Assembly: GCA_905250025.1 (NCBI GenBank)
Contig: CAJNOJ010000068.1
Location: forward strand, 185,111 to 249,110
Direction: 5' to 3'
Origin: Adineta ricciae
Taxonomy: Eukaryota > Rotifera > Eurotatoria > Adinetida > Adinetidae
Length of the DNA: 64,000 bases
Part shown: piece after piece, positions 42,828-53,372 of the stretch
Layout: every line of letters starts with the position of its first letter
Numbering within the stretch: position 1 is the first letter of the stretch
Position numbers and translations under genes: made by a program
The notes under the pieces: model-generated
What the model was told of the DNA's origin: nothing
Seen by the model: the letters and a program-made list of their open reading frames with translations, nothing else
The model's database searches: none

Positions 42828-44198
42828 TTAGTCTCTCTCGTTGGCACTGATTGCAGCAAGATGGTCCAGTTGTTTTAAAATCTCAATACATTGATCAAAG
42901 CACCTTCCTGCATTAATTGTATCTTGTTTCTTCGCATGTCTGCCACCCACAATTCGATTATTCATTGCCATGTCAATTGCCGCCTGTACAACTAGCTCCT
43001 GGAGATTCTCTGAAATGTAACTAATGCGAAAATATTCTTTGAAAAAACTTTCTTTGTCCACAGGCAGTGCTCCAAAAAGGTAGATCGATGGAGGCGGATT
43101 CATGGAAGATAAACTGTTCAATAATATTTTATCATCATCGGTCGAAAACGAACAAATTATTGATGACGGCTGATGAAATTTTTGTAATCGATCGTAGCTT
43201 TCTTCTTTGGAAACAATTGTCAAGTTTTGACCGAAGAGCTGCTTGGATAATTTCGATATATTCTCGAAAGTTTTCTTTGAAAATGACGTTTCAAGAAGGT
43301 AGACTTGCGTAACAGAAGTATTTTCTTGTTGCATTGCGTTCTCTAATACTGTATCTTCGTGTCGATCATGTTTCACAGACATGGCTACGTCCCTTGCCTC
43401 TTTTAATTGAAGATATTCCGATAGGTCGTCTTTCTTACTATAAACGCCCGACCCACAACTAGTTCGATCATTGTCAGACATTGTTTCACGGAGTAGTTCT
43501 TTTGTAGCAGCAATGAGCTTATTAATGTCCGTGACACGATCCTTTGCTGTGATACCTGGCACTATATGAGTAGCGCGTGACGTGAGTGTCTTGGCCCAAA
43601 CGAAGTACATGAGTTGCTGGGATAGATTTTCATGAGTCGATATGTTTTTCCCAAGTTTAACGAAATAGTCTGCGATTTTGAGTGATATTTCAGACAGCAA
43701 AGATTTTTCATGATCGAAAAAGTGTACATGGCGCTGAATATCACCTAGGTTTATGTCTGAGTTTGCACCATCCATGTCGAGTATATAAATCGAGATGCTT
43801 TGGTCTTCGTAAGGTTTACAAAAAACATCAGCATGCTTCTCAATAATCTCTGAAACGAAATCATTAAATAAATGACTTAACAAAACTATGAATGTTCGTC
43901 TGCCTTTGGTTTCTTCTAAATAATATGCACAATAATTTTTATCACTGCACACGCAAACTTCATTAGCATCGCCTTTGTATGAAAACCATTGGCTACCAGA
44001 AGGGAATTGAATTACGGCCTGAAGATTCGTTCGACTTACATCCACTAGAGAATTCCACTCTGGATGCAATGTCTTAGAAACAGCATTTTTAAGTGTTTCA
44101 TACGAGTTAAATTGATCAACGCTTGCGGCAACAAAGATAATCAATGGTTTTGATGCTAAAAACATGTTGTATGAGATACTGAAAGTGAAAAAATACAT
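42828..44198 (-). CDS. Unrecognised protein, 456 aa
   Basis: A long single frame. Its first 11 codons overlap a splice-acceptor-like tract (TTTTTTCACTTTCAG), so the true start may be the Met at 44165 (MFLASKPLIIFVAASVD) or an upstream exon. The N-terminal 180 residues look alpha/beta (IIFVAAS, FIVLLSHLF, SIYILDMDG), the middle is Lys/Glu-rich helical, and a second alpha/beta segment (QVYLLETSF, SSIICSFST, IYLFGALP) follows before a helical C-terminus. This doublet of Rossmann-like segments is reminiscent of receiver- or TIR-type modules, but no diagnostic residues are clear. Confidence 0.6.
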   Translation of the reverse strand: MYFFTFSISYNMFLASKPLIIFVAASVDQFNSYETLKNAVSKTLHPEWNSLVDVSRTNLQAVIQFPSGSQWFSYKGDANEVCVCSDKNYCAYYLEETKGRRTFIVLLSHLFNDFVSEIIEKHADVFCKPYEDQSISIYILDMDGANSDINLGDIQRHVHFFDHEKSLLSEISLKIADYFVKLGKNISTHENLSQQLMYFVWAKTLTSRATHIVPGITAKDRVTDINKLIAATKELLRETMSDNDRTSCGSGVYSKKDDLSEYLQLKEARDVAMSVKHDRHEDTVLENAMQQENTSVTQVYLLETSFSKKTFENISKLSKQLFGQNLTIVSKEESYDRLQKFHQPSSIICSFSTDDDKILLNSLSSMNPPPSIYLFGALPVDKESFFKEYFRISYISENLQELVVQAAIDMAMNNRIVGGRHAKKQDTINAGRCFDQCIEILKQLDHLAAISANERD

Positions 44199-44695
44199 TC
44201 GTATTACTTTTCCTTTTCAAACAAAAACAAATACGCTATTAAGACGACATAAATCGTCATACGATAGGAAAAAAAATATTCAAATAAGCCTGTGTACAAG
44301 GGGGTATTTTTCTTGTTCTATGTTCTTCATCAAAATGCATTCGCCGATGAAATATGATCAAGCGTATACAAGTAAGAATAAGAATTGTTTCATAATATCG
44401 TGTCTATGCACCGAGTAAATGTTACTTTTTTACTCATTCACACGCGGAATGAGAATCACGATCTGTTATCATGTTACGTAAGAGGATGATGATACTACGG
44501 CGATTGGCGGACTAATGCAATCATCAGCTATCGTTTGCATTGACGGAATACATTATACGATAGTGAAAGAAAACTTGAAATACCCAATTAGACTATTTGA
44601 CATGTCAACTTTTCTAGTTGGAAATCGATGCTAATGATGTGCCTGATAGATCTAAATCTATTAATCCGGAGTAGAATGTGTGTTGATATAAATGA
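44199..44695. other. Intergenic, 500 bp
   Basis: Nothing supported apart from promoter sequence of the next gene. Confidence 0.35.
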
Positions 44696-44702
44696 CTATA
44701 AG
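44696..44702 (+). promoter_or_regulatory. TATA-like box of the 44783 GPCR
   Basis: ATATAAA lies 81 bp upstream of the ATG. Confidence 0.4.
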
Positions 44703-44782
44703 AGGATATTAAGTATCACGCAGACTTATATTGATAGTAGAAATAGAGGATTCAACAATACGTTCAAGAGGCATTTGGTAAA

Positions 44783-45825
44783 ATGGCAAATAACAGTTCC
44801 ATTATAAATGTTGAACTGAGTCGAAGACTTACATCTGTCTGCTTGTTGATATTGATTTTGCCGTCAATTGTTTGCTCTTTATTTATTTTGTCTTTTATTC
44901 TACGTAAAAAACAAATATGGACCCGCTTGAACAACCATATCTTCATCTGCATTTTCCTGCTTTATTTCGTTCAGGTAAAAACGTTAGCTGATGATCTCAT
45001 GTAAAAAGCTCACTGATCTTCTAGGGCACATGCGATCTGCCTTTAGCAATTATCTTATTCTATCAAGGGAAAGTTGCTTTCTCCTCTGATCGATTCTGCG
45101 CTTATTGGTACGTGTTGACCTCCTTTCTAAATATGAGTTCTGTACAACTGAATGCATATCTATCCATTGAACGTTATTTTCTCATCTTTCACAATCCATT
45201 TCTCATCAAGTAAGTACTACACTGACATTCATGCAAACCTATAATGAACGTTACTACAAATAGACACAAGATCATCGTACACTATATTCCGATGGTTACA
45301 TTCATTGTTATGCCGTTCGTGTACGTCGTCTATGTGGTCAACTTTATGCCATGTGTAAATCATTTTGATTACCATTCATGGGCATGTGGTACTGCTTGTT
45401 ATCTTACTCATCCAGTGACAGGAACATTTTCCTGGGTGTTTGCTATCATCGCGCCTCTGATTGTGATGATCATCTCGAACACATTTCTCATTGCACGTGT
45501 ACTTTATTTCAAAAAGCGAATGATGCAACGACGGATCTGGTATAAGAATCGTAAAATGCTCTTGCAGCTTCTGTCTCTAGTTGGAATGTTATACATTTCT
45601 TGGATGCCTTCAGGCATCACATCAATCATCAATAATTATTATCCAACTTCGATTTCCATGGAATTGACTTTTAATTGGACATTGATTTGCTTCATTTATG
45701 TTGCCACCCTCTTTTCACCACTGACGACTATTTTGGCAATACCGGAACTGAAAGAGGAAATCTTTCGAAGTCTCAATCAATGGACAAAACCTAAAACTAG
45801 TGCCCGAATTATTCCCGCAGCATAA
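44783..45825 (+). CDS. Rhodopsin-like GPCR, 312 aa
   Basis: Exons are 44783-44974, 45025-45209 and 45264-45825, with introns of 50 and 54 bp, in phase. It has seven helices: TM1 LTSVCLLILILPSIVCSLFI, TM2 NNHIFICIFLLYF, TM3 YVLTSFLNMSSVQLNAY ending SIERYFLIFH (ERY form), a Cys pair linking TM3 and loop 2 (RFCAYW; WACGTACYL), TM5 SWVFAIIAPLIVMII, TM6 LLSLVGMLYISWMPSG and TM7 LICFIYVATLFSPLTTILAIP. Loop 3 is basic (KKRMMQRR). It is a different receptor type from the single-exon GPCR at 37-38 kb. Ligand unknown. Confidence 0.83.
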
Positions 45826-45924
45826 TAAAAAAGAACACTGACGACAAAACTCTGTTCAAAGAAATGACATAAAATTTTATTAAATAAAAAACCATTCGCG
45901 AAAATATTTCTTTATAGAGTTGAT

Positions 45925-47637
45925 TTAATATCGATTATCATCGTCGGTCACAGTGATAACATCTACTCTAGCCGACCTTGGTCGAGTTCCTTGGCACGGC
46001 CGTCGACACAACTTTACTATCGTTCGATTTTTCAATTGAAAATTCTCAAATTGTTCATCGATATCTTCTAAAATAACACCGCGAGTTTCGGGACAGAAGA
46101 AATAAACAAATATCACCGCTAATAATGTCAAGCTACTGAAGAGATAAAACACACCGTGAATTCCCAACGGTGTAATCAATTCTAAGATATATGACATAAT
46201 TGTACCCATAAACCAGTTGCTCCCTGTTGTAATCGAAACAGCACGAGCACGAACATTGAGTGGGAAAATTTCGGCGGCATAAATCCAAGCAATTGGACCC
46301 CAAGAGAGTGCAAAGAATGAAACGAAGATCGCCGTGGCTACTAACATAATAATACCTGAACTTTTACCGCACTCCACGACCTCTTCAGTTGCTGTTGTTC
46401 CATCAACAATATTCTTCGTTACTTTACAACCTGTAACAAATATAGTTGCTGCGATAAGATGGCCGATAACCATCGCTAAACCGCAAAAGATTAAAAGTTT
46501 GCGTCGGCCAAGTCGATCGAATAGAAATAGAGCAGGTATTGTACTTAGTAAATTCACTCCGGATAAAACTAATAAAGAAATAATACCTTGACCAAGAATA
46601 CTTTCGTAAATGATCCCACCGAACGTAAATATCGGATTAATTCCCGTTGCTTGTTGAAGGATATGAATTCCAACCCCAATTCCAAGTCTTTCCAGCATTT
46701 TCTTCGTAGTGAATAATTCCTTCACCGATACCTGAACGCCTTCTTCTTTAATTGCATCATCGATTGCCTCTAATTCTGCGCTAACATTGTCAGTTCGTCG
46801 AATACGTTTCAAGCTTTTTTCTGCTGCATCGCGACCTTTTCTCTTGAATAACCATCGAGGTGTTTCCGGACAGAAGAATATTCCGATCATAATTGCAATC
46901 GGTGCGATTAAAATAATCCCATTGGATAATCGCCAGCCCAATGGATGATCCTTTAAGAAAAGATTGACAACATTCGCAATGAACAAACCAAGAACGACGG
47001 TCATTTGCATAAAACCGGAAAGCATGCCACGAATGTTCGTCGGAGCGATTTCCGAAGCGTACAACGGACAAGAAAACGACGAACAACCTACACCTGTCCC
47101 TTCGACGACGCGACCAATAAGAATTAAGATCATAATTGATTTGGATTTACCCGGTGGAAAGATAACCATCGACGTTCCAGAAAGAAATAAAATCGCCGCC
47201 GTGAAAATAATCGCTCGCCGTCCGAATCTTTCGGCGACAAACGATGAAATAAAGACAGCACCGAGAAAACACCCCACATTGTATAACAATGTGAAAAGCA
47301 CTAGAAATCGTCGATATTCTGATGGTAGAGCGGCAACAGGGAGATCACAAACAGTTTTATTTGCATATACATCAATACAAAAATCCTCTTTGAACGAAGG
47401 CATAACGACAATTCCACCAGTTACACCCTGATCGTACCCGAAAAACCATCCACCCAATGAGGAGAAAGCTGCTAAGAGAACTGCGAAATACGGCTTTTTG
47501 TACTGAATGTTTTCATGACGATGGTGAACGTTGGATTCGCCATTCGTTGCTATCGACATTCTTTTGATCTGTGGCTCAGGCTCCTGAGGCGAGTCATCTG
47601 CATACGAATCAGGATATACGATCGGTTCGTCGGACAT
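45925..47637 (-). CDS. Sugar porter (MFS), 570 aa
   Basis: A single exon, 12-helix major facilitator of the sugar porter family. Seen are GGWFFGYDQGVTGGI in TM1, a 40-residue loop with two Cys, AERFGRRAI, GRVVEGTGVGCSSFSCPLYASE, PETPRWLF, a helical intracellular loop, the substrate-binding QQATGINPI, DRLGRRKLL, SWGPIAWIYAAEIFPLNVRARA and the closing PETRG. The TM1 motif and overall pattern resemble fungal hexose and plant STP proton symporters more than animal GLUTs. With no introns, acquisition is possible (inference). Termini of about 60 and 50 residues are hydrophilic and cytosolic. Confidence 0.87.
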   Translation of the reverse strand: MSDEPIVYPDSYADDSPQEPEPQIKRMSIATNGESNVHHRHENIQYKKPYFAVLLAAFSSLGGWFFGYDQGVTGGIVVMPSFKEDFCIDVYANKTVCDLPVAALPSEYRRFLVLFTLLYNVGCFLGAVFISSFVAERFGRRAIIFTAAILFLSGTSMVIFPPGKSKSIMILILIGRVVEGTGVGCSSFSCPLYASEIAPTNIRGMLSGFMQMTVVLGLFIANVVNLFLKDHPLGWRLSNGIILIAPIAIMIGIFFCPETPRWLFKRKGRDAAEKSLKRIRRTDNVSAELEAIDDAIKEEGVQVSVKELFTTKKMLERLGIGVGIHILQQATGINPIFTFGGIIYESILGQGIISLLVLSGVNLLSTIPALFLFDRLGRRKLLIFCGLAMVIGHLIAATIFVTGCKVTKNIVDGTTATEEVVECGKSSGIIMLVATAIFVSFFALSWGPIAWIYAAEIFPLNVRARAVSITTGSNWFMGTIMSYILELITPLGIHGVFYLFSSLTLLAVIFVYFFCPETRGVILEDIDEQFENFQLKNRTIVKLCRRPCQGTRPRSARVDVITVTDDDNRY

Positions 47638-48118
47638 ACTTCACAACGTTTATTGACAAGTTTCGAAATGAAGCCTTCGTTTCGTTGGATGAAAATATAC
47701 AAAAGATAAACGACTTACATCTTATCTCGATCTCTACTCTTATGGTGATTCAAAACAATTCTATCTCCGTTGACTTAGATGAAGTGAAGTGCGAGTTTTT
47801 ACCTTGAAAATAAAAATGTTATAAAACAATCGTGTAATAAATCAATGGATATGCATATGTTGTTTCTATTGAGAATTCATCTCTATGATCATCGTTGCGT
47901 TTATGACAAATCCATTTCTTCTCTCCGGGGGTCATAGAATTTTATATTTAGTAGTGAAAATTATCTTATTTTAACCTTCACTTCTACTGATGTTGAAGAT
48001 TTTACAATTCTTTCAAATACAATCGAATGAATCAATATTTATATTTGGTCAATAACAAACGATTCGAGATAGAAGCCATGAATGCTTGAATAAGTCGAAG
48101 ATAATCTGTACATATATT
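47638..48118. other. Intergenic, 480 bp
   Basis: Plus-strand frames here are shadows of the transporter's 5' end. Nothing else is seen. Confidence 0.4.
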
Positions 48119-49207
48119 TTAAATCGCATCTAAAATACTATGCAATTTCAGATTAACGGAATTCCAGAAGATGCTGATATACGTGTCCGTGTCTCTCGCA
48201 TTGAATTCATTCGACATGGTATAGATAAAGTTTTCTCCATAGTATAAGTACTGTGAGTAATTATACAATGTTGAAAGTAATATTGGATATGTGTAAGTAC
48301 TCCATGCGAATATGATTACAGCAACGGCAACTTTTTGTAACTTCTCCGAATGGATCATCGGTACATGAAAGATCTTTTTGACTACCGGTATGTGCATTAA
48401 TACAAAGACAATAAAGAACAGAACAGCAAACCAAATAGCCATGTAAACTATCGTCATGAAAAGATATGCGAAGAACATTGGTATGATGTGAGTGATTAGA
48501 TATGGTACTATCAGCGCACCGGCAAAAAGAAATGTAATCAAGGCTGACCAAAACCCTAAATGAAAGTTTATTCTATCGAGACATGTAATTTTTTGTTCAT
48601 ATATCCTCTCGTCTCGTAAGGCGATCGTTTTCATCACAAAAACGCACACAAAATTCACGTAAGAGACAAATATGTAGTTAAATATTCGATAGCCGAATGC
48701 ATTGTAACAATTCCAATGAGTTGCACGATCAGCTGACATGCAAAAAGATTGGATGTAGCTGTACCAAACACAATGTCCGCAAATTGGAAGAAAATAAAAG
48801 ATAAAGTCGAATATATCAAATGATAATTTATCAATCAAATAATCATGTGCGAAAAAGGCGATGATATAATGTTCGTAATTGTTAGGAGAACTAATCCAAG
48901 CGTACGTTGTTGATTGTAAAGTTATTGGAACTAGATTGACAATTTCCGACCGATGAGTGATTAAATATTCGTAGAGACGTATTTGGTAGTACAATACCCA
49001 CCTAAGCAGTGCGATTTCTAAAGTCGAATTGAGCACATGATACCGAGCAAGATTCCAGAGACGTTGAATTATTTGTAATATGACAATTTCGACGATCATA
49101 ATCCAATATGGTTGGATATTCATATGTTCTTGTGGAAGAGTATACAACAGTGGGTTGGCATCTTGATGAAGAATTGGAATCGGCCCAGATGTACCATTGG
49201 AATTCAT
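48119..49207 (-). CDS. Multipass membrane protein of unknown family, 362 aa
   Basis: A single exon with about seven hydrophobic helices: IMIVEIVILQIIQRLW, LSFDIFDFIFYFLPIC, YRIFNYIFVSYVNFVCVF, WSALITFLFAGALIVPYLIT, FFAYLFMTIVYMAIWFAVLF, VAVAVIIFAWSTYTYPILL. It is unusually rich in Tyr, Phe and Ile. There is no GPCR, transporter or desaturase signature; His residues are scattered, without HxxHH boxes. An N-terminal hydrophilic stretch of about 30 residues (MNSNGTSGPIP) has one N-glycosylation site. I do not recognise it. Confidence 0.65.
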   Translation of the reverse strand: MNSNGTSGPIPILHQDANPLLYTLPQEHMNIQPYWIMIVEIVILQIIQRLWNLARYHVLNSTLEIALLRWVLYYQIRLYEYLITHRSEIVNLVPITLQSTTYAWISSPNNYEHYIIAFFAHDYLIDKLSFDIFDFIFYFLPICGHCVWYSYIQSFCMSADRATHWNCYNAFGYRIFNYIFVSYVNFVCVFVMKTIALRDERIYEQKITCLDRINFHLGFWSALITFLFAGALIVPYLITHIIPMFFAYLFMTIVYMAIWFAVLFFIVFVLMHIPVVKKIFHVPMIHSEKLQKVAVAVIIFAWSTYTYPILLSTLYNYSQYLYYGENFIYTMSNEFNARDTDTYISIFWNSVNLKLHSILDAI

Positions 49208-49640
49208 CGTGTACTGATGTTTGTTTATACTAGTTTTTGTCGCTCAAAATAAGAAAAAGGTATAGTTTACGTGCTTATGATCCTCAAGGTAATAATGTTT
49301 TCACATGGAAAGAGAACGTTCCTTGTAAGAGACATTGATTGATGCGTGAATGTTTTTCATTTACGCTTACTTTCGATATTTTCATACATCGCATAGTTTC
49401 TATGTAAACATCAAGGATATTTATTCAGATCGATAAGTGATTTCATTGATGTTCGAATGAAGAGACTCAAAACATGCCCATAATACCGTGTAAAAAAAAA
49501 ACAGATTTATCAAAAATCCATCAATGATGTTTTTAGTTTATGTTTATATTTTTCTTTTTAATAATCGCATGTTTAAGGTAATTTATTTGAAGAGATAGAA
49601 CGAAAAAGTAGACTCAATGAGATATTTTGTTTGTGGGTAA
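49208..49640. other. Intergenic, 430 bp
   Basis: AT-rich; nothing recognisable. Confidence 0.35.
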
Positions 49641-50560
49641 GGATTACTGCGAATTCATGATTTCAGAGTTTGAAGAATTTTTCTTACATGATATCCCATA
49701 GAGAGAGAGCTGCCACCTGTGCTAATTCTAACAATAGTTATACCAGTCGTACGTCTACTGCAGAATAATTCAACTCGAGAATTTTCAAAATCGGCTACGT
49801 AGATATTCGACCACTGATCGTGTGTTATATCAGTTGTGGAACTAAATTGTGTTGGTGACAATCTTGGAGAACCAAAATTGCCAGCTACAATTGTGCCATT
49901 GGAGGAATCAACCTGTTTGAAAGCTCAATTACTTAAATTGAAAAGAAAAGTATTCGAAAGTGTACTGTGGTAGTAAATGATCGGATCAATAACGTATCTA
50001 GCAAAGTTGTGCTTCCAGCAAGAAGAGTGCTCATTGCTGTATTTGGAGCCCATTTCGTTACTTGAATAATGGTATTTTCTACGACATACACATTGAGGCT
50101 GAAATCTATCACACGATTATCGAAGTAATGCGCAAAATAGATATTATGATGAGAATCAATCGATAGAAAATGGCAACCGGTTGTAATAAACTGATTCAAT
50201 GCACTACCATCCGTACCTAGAACCAGTTACAAGAATACCTATACAGTAGCATCTCGTGCATATTTCATGACACGTCAATTCAAATTATCACTAATATAAA
50301 GATCATCGTTAGAATCTACGAATAGACCAGTTGAATGTTTTAATTGAATCGATGCATTGCCCGCATATGTAATACCAATCGTATTCGAAAAAATACCACT
50401 AGTAGTTGATACAAACAATCGAAACTCGAAAAGATAAGAAATCTCGAATACATTTCTACATATACAAGAATTGACCAACGGCACTGCAGAAAATCTGAAA
50501 GAAAAACGAGAAAAACAATTACTTTTCACTCTCTCATTATTTCAGGTTAGATCATTTCAA
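49641..50560 (-). pseudogene. NHL-repeat surface-protein pseudogene
   Basis: On the minus strand, in order: HSTGLFVDSNDDLYISDNLN, then an in-frame TGA where NHL repeats have Arg (RVMKYARDAT follows), further stops, SALNQFITTGCHFLSIDSH and NIYFAHYFDNRVIDFSL, and after another break SPTQFSSTTDITHDQWSNIY and VADFENSRVELFC. These are NHL/six-bladed-propeller repeats of the type seen intact at 61-64 kb. Several stops and frame changes cannot be removed by introns. No signal peptide remains. Confidence 0.65.
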
Positions 50561-51293
50561 CGGCTCATTTTATTTTCAGCTTTTGCCCGATGGATATCAT
50601 GTTCAAGATATATCACACCTATGGTCGTTCCATAAGTCCTATTTCTATGTACATCTACAATCGTATTATTAAATAACTGACAGTTTGATGTCGACTGCTA
50701 AAATGTAAGTGCTGTGCAAACCATTTAATTCAAACAAGCTATTTGACATGGGCGACTGTTAGCCTTTGTCTTGTCTATTGACTTGTAAAGTAAATGGGCA
50801 GATAAGAAATACAAGAGAGATTGTTCCATATCAAATACAATTTGATGAAATGAACAAATGTAAAAAAGAAAATATTTATCGATACGGGAAATGATATTTT
50901 CTCTAAAGGAAACTAAAAGTACGCTGCCGATACTAATCATAGCGTATTACAATGTACCTTTCTTGTCCAATTCTTCCGACAGCTACTATGAGCAGCATCA
51001 CAGAAGAAATAATTTGTTTAATAAGTAATTAATTTCTGCAATTCAGGAACATTGAACCAATATACAGTTGAAAAACAACTTTCTACTTCGTTGATAGACA
51101 ATTGAATATTTCTAAATTAGATCGCACGACACTTAATTGTAACACTGTTGATGTCAAAAGGAATAAATGCACGATTACTAGTTCTGTATCTCTCAAAGCG
51201 ATCAGAAAGATATTCTTTTGTGTAGAATGTATTTAATAATGAGAAAAAGACAATGAAATCTGAGAAATTTCTTCTACATACAATAGAGCAGAA
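50561..51293. other. Intergenic, 730 bp
   Basis: No supported gene on either strand. Confidence 0.35.
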
Positions 51294-52383
51294 TTAAACT
51301 CGCGGTTCAACCTCTTGTCGTTTACGACAAAAACATCCATGTCTATTCTGTTCCGTATGATCATCAACTGTTGTCGAAGTATGTTCGCCATATAATTTAC
51401 TCAAATATGTTCCAAGTGGATCAGGTAGTGGTTTGTAGTGTTCAACATAATATGCATTGATTTGTGCACCAATGATGAGAATAATTGCAAAGTAATAAAA
51501 GAAAAGAATAAGAATCACAGCGAAACCGATTTGGCCTAATAGAAATCAAAACCAATCTAAACACAAACAACAATTCTTTCTTCATCTTACCAGCATAATT
51601 ACTCATAAACTGCCGTACGTAGAGAGGAAACAAAATGATGAATATTTCTATGGTAACAGCAGCTGTCAACGCACCACGCCATGTTGTTTTAAAACTCATC
51701 TTTTTATTCGGCACCAGCCAGTAAATGATTTCGAAAAGAGCAAAGGCAATACTGGATGATAGAGCAATCCCCGCCAGAAAAACTCCAAATCGAGCGCCAC
51801 CACTAGACACACTGTTCATCACTGCTGTTGGAACTGAGCTCGCAGTAAGCATTAAAACAATGACAATAATCAAAAGAAATAGAGTACCGAGTGCCATTAA
51901 ATTTTGTCGAAAAAATGAACGTTCGGGTAAACGATAAATAATTGTCATCGATTGATCGATTGCAATGAACAATCGAGAGGAACCGAACATTGCTAAAAGG
52001 ATGCCAATAACAAAAATAAGTCCAGCATCATTTGATAATTGATTGAAAGCAAGATCGACGATCTAAATCAAGTTTTATACTTATTAGATTTTCAAAGAAA
52101 TATATGTATATGCTTGTACTTGTTTTATGCCACCTTGTGTTGTGTTATCAGTAGGAAATGATTGGATGATTTTGTTTTTCAAATCATCTTGATGTTCTGG
52201 AGAGTTTCGTAGAATCAAACCAAGAAGTCCGAAGACTATTATAGCAATCGGTAAAATTGCCACTAACAAGTTATAAGCGAGCATCGAAGCTAAATCTAAT
52301 GACCAATCATGGAGGAATTTCTTTAATAGTTGACGAATTGGTTTCGTTCTATGTTTAGTTCGTTGAACAGTATCTTCGATCAT
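51294..52383 (-). CDS. YihY/BrkB-family membrane protein, 325 aa
   Basis: Exons are 52383-52120, 52062-51591 and 51535-51294; introns of 57 and 55 bp keep phase (978 nt in all). It has six hydrophobic helices with family landmarks: helix 1 region LASMLAYNLLVAILPIAII, GLIFVIGILLAMFGSSRLF, the AIDQSMTIIYRLPERSFF signature (bacterial ALN.IW..PE), then two pairs of helices and a final FFYYFAIILIIGAQINAYYV. The cytosolic tail is His/Cys/Arg-rich. The family (once called ribonuclease BN) is mainly bacterial; function is unsettled. An intron-bearing copy suggests old acquisition (inference). Confidence 0.82.
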
Positions 52384-53372
52384 GATTTTTCAATAAATAA
52401 CAGCAGGGATGAAACTCAAGGAGTAGAGAAAGGTCGATCAGTGCAACAGGCGAGCGAGCGAGTGAGGGAAAGAGAAATGAATGTGGAACATTCTCTCACG
52501 TGTGCGAAGAAAAGAACGTAAAGTTCATTATTGACACACCATCTGTGAAGGTTTCTCTGCTATGAGAACGAACTGTATGAGATGACCAAATGAAATCGCA
52601 TTTCAACATTGATCTATTAATATATAAAACTACATCTATCTTTTGAATTCATTTATCTCCATCAGTGTTCATCCTGATCTATCGAAACTATCTTCGGTTG
52701 CAACCAATGCCATTTGGTGAAGAGACTGCTGTTATTACACATGGTATTGCTATCTACTCTCAGTATTCATTATGATTGACCTTGTGCTTTGTATTCGTGT
52801 GTCAAATAAACGCCATCGCTAATAGGAATACAATTCTTATTCTCATTAGCGTATCTAGCAGACTAGAACTGTCCTGTTGAACGCAATAACGGCGCTAGAT
52901 TTATGCATTGTTTCGTTCAGTGTATAAGTTGAAACCAAATTCTGGGAGCAGTCAAATTGACTGATATTCCATTTGTGAGAAAAACCTCGTTCTTTATTGG
53001 CAATAACTTTTTGATGAGATATGAAAATACGCAATTACTTCTAGATATTTATTTTGTCATTTCTTCCATACTTGTTTTCTGCTCCACCTGTTCTCATACA
53101 GAAAAGATCGACAATCATGTTTTTGCATAACCAATAGCGTTTTGTCTACATGAGTCATCATATTTTGTTATTCATTACGATCGAAAAATAAATGTCGCTA
53201 TCGTCGAATATATTTGTTCCATGGCATCGCGCAGAAGTAGATCAGAATATTTTTCTGATTCTTGAGTCAATACTGCTTCGCGGCTCCTTGACAAGTAATA
53301 AATGCAACATTAATATTTTTTTTCAAGCTTTGTTATCAACACTTCGTTCTTATCATTTTCCATTTGAATCAA
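52384..53372. other. Intergenic, 990 bp, with one small hairpin
   Basis: CGCTAAT at 52817-52823 pairs with ATTAGCG at 52845-52851, with an extra inner stem. A 63-codon plus frame ending at 53383 overlaps the next start and is not convincing. Confidence 0.35.

Noticed and set aside
46964-47431. 155-codon plus frame
   Set aside because: Antisense shadow of the sugar porter.
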